From JAWXCM01 sp034408745 (GTDB lineage Bacteria > Acidobacteriota > Terriglobia > Bryobacterales > Bryobacteraceae), in the NCBI GenBank assembly GCA_034408745.1, contig JAWXCM010000263.1:1-7245 (forward strand): a stretch of DNA of 7,245 nucleotides, read 5' to 3'. This document shows, piece after piece, positions 5,745 through 7,245 of this stretch. The position numbers and the translations under genes are program-made. A model generated the notes under the pieces. It did no database searches. It saw only the letters and a list, made by a program, of their open reading frames with translations, and was not told the origin of the DNA. Numbering within the stretch: position 1 is the first letter of the stretch; each line of letters starts with the position of its first letter.

Positions 5745-7245
5745 AATGGTTTTCTGATTTGAAGATTGGTACCAAGCTGCTGGGCGGTTTCGCACTGGTG
5801 GCGGTGATCGCAGGGCTCATCGGTTGGGTTGGGCTCTCCGGCATGAGTGACATGAGTAAGCGCTCGGCTTCGATGTATGCGAACCAGCTGACGCCCATCC
5901 GGGACCTGGGATACGCCAACGCGGCGCTGTTGATTTCGCGCGTCGCGGTGGGCGACATCTTCGATAGCAAGGACCCGGACAAACGCCAGGAACTCGCGGG
6001 CATTATTGACGCGGAATCCAAGAAGGTGGACGGCTACATCGAAGCTTATGGCAAGACGGTACTGACCAAAGAGGAGCAGGAAACGCTGCTCAAGTTCCAG
6101 ACCCCCTGGGAGCAGTACCAGAAACTGCGCGCCAAGGGCATTGCGCTGGCGCTCAGCGGGCAGGACGCCAAAGCAACTGCAATCTTCGATGGCGAGGCTA
6201 AGCTGTCGCAGGCCGAGGCGCGCAAGAATCTGCGTGCGCTGATCGACATCAACGTCCGCATCGCGGAGCAGGAGAACAAGGCCAACGAAGCAGCCGCGGC
6301 CACCGCCCGGAACATGATCCTGGTGTTCCTCGGCTTCGGTGTGCTGGCGGCTATCGGACTCGGGATGCTGCTGGCGCGCATCATCGGCAATCCGTTGCGG
6401 GCCATGCAGGCCGCCGCCGACAAACTGGCGACCGGTGACGTTAACGTAAGCATCGAGCTCGACAGCAAGGACGAATTGGGAGCTCTGGCCAGGGCCTTAC
6501 GCGCCATGGTGGAGGTAACCAAAGACCGTGCCGCCCTGGCGCAGAAGATCGCTGCCGGCGACGTGACCGTAGACGTGAAAACCCATTCCGAGCAGGACGT
6601 GCTGGGCAAGAGTTTCATTCAGTTGGTGGAAACTCTGCGCAAGCTGATCGCCGAAGCCGAGATGCTGACCCGGGCGGCGGTGGAAGGTAAACTCGCCACC
6701 CGCGGCAATGCGGCCGAGTTCCAGGGCGGCTACAAACTGATCGTCACTGGCGTCAACCAGACGCTGGACGCGGTGATCGGGCCGTTGAACGTGGCTGCCG
6801 AGTACGTGGACCGCATCTCCAAGGGCGACATTCCGCCCAGGATCACCGACAAGTACAACGGCGACTTCAACGAGATCAAGAACAACCTGAATGGCTGCAT
6901 CGACAGCGTCAACGGGCTGGTAGCCGACGCCGGCGTGCTGGTGAAGGCGGCGGTGGAAGGCAAACTGGCCACCCGCGCCGACGCGACCAAGCACCAGGGC
7001 GACTTCCGCAAGATCGTCGAGGGCGTCAACCAGACGCTGGACGCGGTCATTGGCCCGTTGAATGTGGCGGCCGAGTACGTGGACCGCATCTCGAAGGGCG
7101 ACATCCCGCCCAGGATCACCGACAACTACAACGGCGACTTCAACGCCCTCAAGAACAACCTGAACACTTGCGTCGACAGCGTCAACGCGCTGGTGGCCGA
7201 CGCCGGCGTGCTGGTGAAGGCGGCGGTGGAAGGCAAACTGGCCAC
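5741..7245 (+). CDS. Methyl-accepting chemotaxis protein with poly-HAMP chain, 3' end cut by window
   Basis: Inner-membrane chemoreceptor; 501 codons are visible and the frame is open at the edge. Order: short cytoplasmic start MKWFSDLKIGTKLL; TM1 (about 12-32); periplasmic helical domain of the four-helix-bundle (4HB_MCP) type (about 33-190); TM2 (about 192-213); a first HAMP domain (about 212-263) with the conserved Pro in NPLRAM and the DELGALA motif; a second HAMP-like unit (about 264-302); then repeated HAMP-like segments from about residue 303 on. Two segment types alternate: one with EGKLATR...QG.(F/Y)..IV.GVNQTLDAVIGPL, one with VDRISKGDIPPRITD.YNGDF...KNNLN. Together they make a 91-residue unit. 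The methylation helices and the signalling tip that contacts CheA and CheW are not yet reached, so their presence is assumed. It is the probable substrate of the methyltransferase upstream and the array partner of CheA/CheW. The ligand is unknown. Confidence 0.93.
   Translation, partial: MKWFSDLKIGTKLLGGFALVAVIAGLIGWVGLSGMSDMSKRSASMYANQLTPIRDLGYANAALLISRVAVGDIFDSKDPDKRQELAGIIDAESKKVDGYIEAYGKTVLTKEEQETLLKFQTPWEQYQKLRAKGIALALSGQDAKATAIFDGEAKLSQAEARKNLRALIDINVRIAEQENKANEAAAATARNMILVFLGFGVLAAIGLGMLLARIIGNPLRAMQAAADKLATGDVNVSIELDSKDELGALARALRAMVEVTKDRAALAQKIAAGDVTVDVKTHSEQDVLGKSFIQLVETLRKLIAEAEMLTRAAVEGKLATRGNAAEFQGGYKLIVTGVNQTLDAVIGPLNVAAEYVDRISKGDIPPRITDKYNGDFNEIKNNLNGCIDSVNGLVADAGVLVKAAVEGKLATRADATKHQGDFRKIVEGVNQTLDAVIGPLNVAAEYVDRISKGDIPPRITDNYNGDFNALKNNLNTCVDSVNALVADAGVLVKAAVEGKLA
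6674..7245 (+). repeat. 273-bp in-frame tandem repeat within the MCP gene
   Basis: Copies at 6674-6946 and 6947-7219 and the first 26 bases of a third at 7220-7245. The phrase coding AAVEGKLAT starts each copy at exactly 273-bp spacing, and GVNQTLDAV recurs at 6749 and 7022. Hand comparison of the two full copies gives about 37 differences, roughly 86% identity, with the second half of the unit better kept (about 15 differences in the last 160 bases or so). Each unit codes 91 residues, i.e. two HAMP-like segments of about 45 residues, which also resemble each other weakly. More copies probably continue beyond the edge. Confidence 0.95.

Noticed and set aside
6674..7245. CRISPR array or other non-coding repeat array
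   Set aside because: The repeat period is 273 bp, a multiple of three, with no spacers, and the repeats translate in frame into HAMP-like protein segments.

Overview
The window looks like high-GC chromosomal DNA from a soil or environmental bacterium. My best guess is an acidobacterium (Solibacter/Bryobacter-like) or a deltaproteobacterium. That rests on GC-rich third codon positions, the style of the IS1380 transposase, the CheA-CheW-receiver hybrid kinase and the poly-HAMP receptor. It is inference, because no taxonomic marker gene is present.

Layout: bases 1 to about 1102 hold the 5' three quarters of an IS1380-family insertion-sequence transposase on the minus strand, cut by the left edge. 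About 300 bases without a convincing gene follow; they must contain the promoter of the next operon, and on the minus strand they contain a short open frame that may be a gene remnant. From 1407 to the right edge all genes are on the plus strand and tightly packed: a hybrid CheA kinase, a CheW adaptor, a short CheR-type methyltransferase, a metallo-beta-lactamase-fold protein, and a membrane chemoreceptor (MCP) that runs off the window. The junctions are a 1-nt overlap, a 17-nt gap, a 4- to 10-nt overlap and a 4-nt ATGA overlap, so this is very probably one transcript.

How they work together: the MCP would sense through a periplasmic four-helix bundle and pass the signal through a chain of HAMP units to CheA, bridged by CheW and by the two CheW-like domains in CheA itself. 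The CheR-like enzyme would methylate the receptor for adaptation. No CheB, stand-alone CheY or flagellar gene is visible, so the output (motility or another function) cannot be decided.

Three things stand out. The C-terminal receiver of CheA appears to lack its phospho-acceptor aspartate and other catalytic residues, so it looks like a pseudo-receiver. The methyltransferase lacks the usual N-terminal CheR domain. An MBL-fold protein with an intact metal-site motif is translationally locked between the adaptation enzyme and the receptor. The receptor also carries a 273-bp tandem DNA repeat, each unit coding two HAMP-like segments.
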